From assembly GCA_023475455.1 (NCBI GenBank), contig JAMCVR010000204.1, forward strand, positions 1 to 5,795: 5,795 nt of DNA. Reading direction: 5' to 3'. Shown here in pieces: positions 5,675 through 5,795 of this stretch. Below the pieces are notes generated by a model that did not search any database, was not told the DNA's origin, and saw only the letters and a list, made by a program, of their open reading frames with translations. The position numbers and the translations under genes were made by a program. This DNA comes from Thermoplasmatota archaeon (GTDB lineage Bacteria; Pseudomonadota; Gammaproteobacteria; Burkholderiales; Thiobacillaceae). Each line of letters opens with the position of its first letter. Within the stretch, counting starts at the first letter, position 1.

Positions 5675-5795
5675 CACCATTCATATCTACAGCGATGGCG
5701 CCTGCAAGGGCAATCCCGGCGCGGGCGGCTGGGGCGCGCTGCTGGTGGCGGGCGGACACCGCAAGGAAATCAGCGGCGGCGAGCCCAACACCACC
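5664..5795 (+). CDS. rnhA: Ribonuclease HI (5' end only)
   Basis: The first 44 codons of RNase HI, which cleaves the RNA strand of RNA-DNA hybrids during replication and R-loop removal; the gene continues past the window. The visible protein carries [17 protein letters not shown], with Asp11 equal to the first catalytic aspartate (Asp10 in E. coli). It stops at Pro-Asn-Thr-Thr, just before the Asn-Asn-Arg-Met-Glu-Leu that would supply the catalytic glutamate. GTG 5664 is the only plausible start: it gives the normal N-terminal length and no other start codon lies in frame nearby. It overlaps the end of the methyltransferase gene by 11 bases, and its Shine-Dalgarno (GGG at 5655-5657) is weak, which suggests translational coupling. 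Confidence 0.95.
   Translation, partial: MNADTIHIYSDGACKGNPGAGGWGALLVAGGHRKEISGGEPNTT

Overview
The window looks like chromosomal DNA of a GC-rich, Gram-negative proteobacterium, most likely a betaproteobacterium. The supporting signs are a glutathione-dependent glyoxalase II, a periplasmic murein transglycosylase, and the gene set mltD, gloB, a yafS-like methyltransferase and rnhA, which is also adjacent in Escherichia coli. The betaproteobacterial placement is inferred from composition and protein character, without a database search. Coding density is very high; no gap between genes exceeds about 55 bases.

Layout. Bases 1-2497 (+) are the 3' end of a peptide-type ABC transporter operon. 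It holds the C-terminus of a DppC/OppC-type permease, a 678-residue protein fusing two complete ATPases, and a 65-residue two-helix membrane protein of unknown function. These three genes are joined by stop/start overlaps, so they are probably translationally coupled. Bases 2535-4906 (-) hold gloB (glyoxalase II) followed by an MltD-type lytic transglycosylase with three LysM repeats. A good sigma70-like promoter for mltD sits across the gloB stop codon. Bases 4937-5795 (+) hold a YafS-like methyltransferase-fold protein, overlapped by the GTG start of rnhA (RNase HI), which runs off the end.

How the genes work together. The permease and the fused ATPase are the inner-membrane channel and motor of one importer of peptides or similar solutes; the substrate-binding protein and other permease must lie upstream, outside the window. 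The gloB, mltD, yafS and rnhA genes are housekeeping functions (methylglyoxal detoxification, cell-wall turnover, an unknown role, R-loop and primer RNA removal) that are neighbours by old conserved synteny rather than one pathway.

Most notable points. A two-hairpin palindromic element resembling REP sequences lies inside, and in frame with, the ATPase gene. The same ATPase carries two complete four-cysteine motifs of the type that binds [4Fe-4S] in DppD proteins. Four of the six gene starts in the window are non-ATG. I found no evidence of a new defence, mobile or biosynthetic system here.
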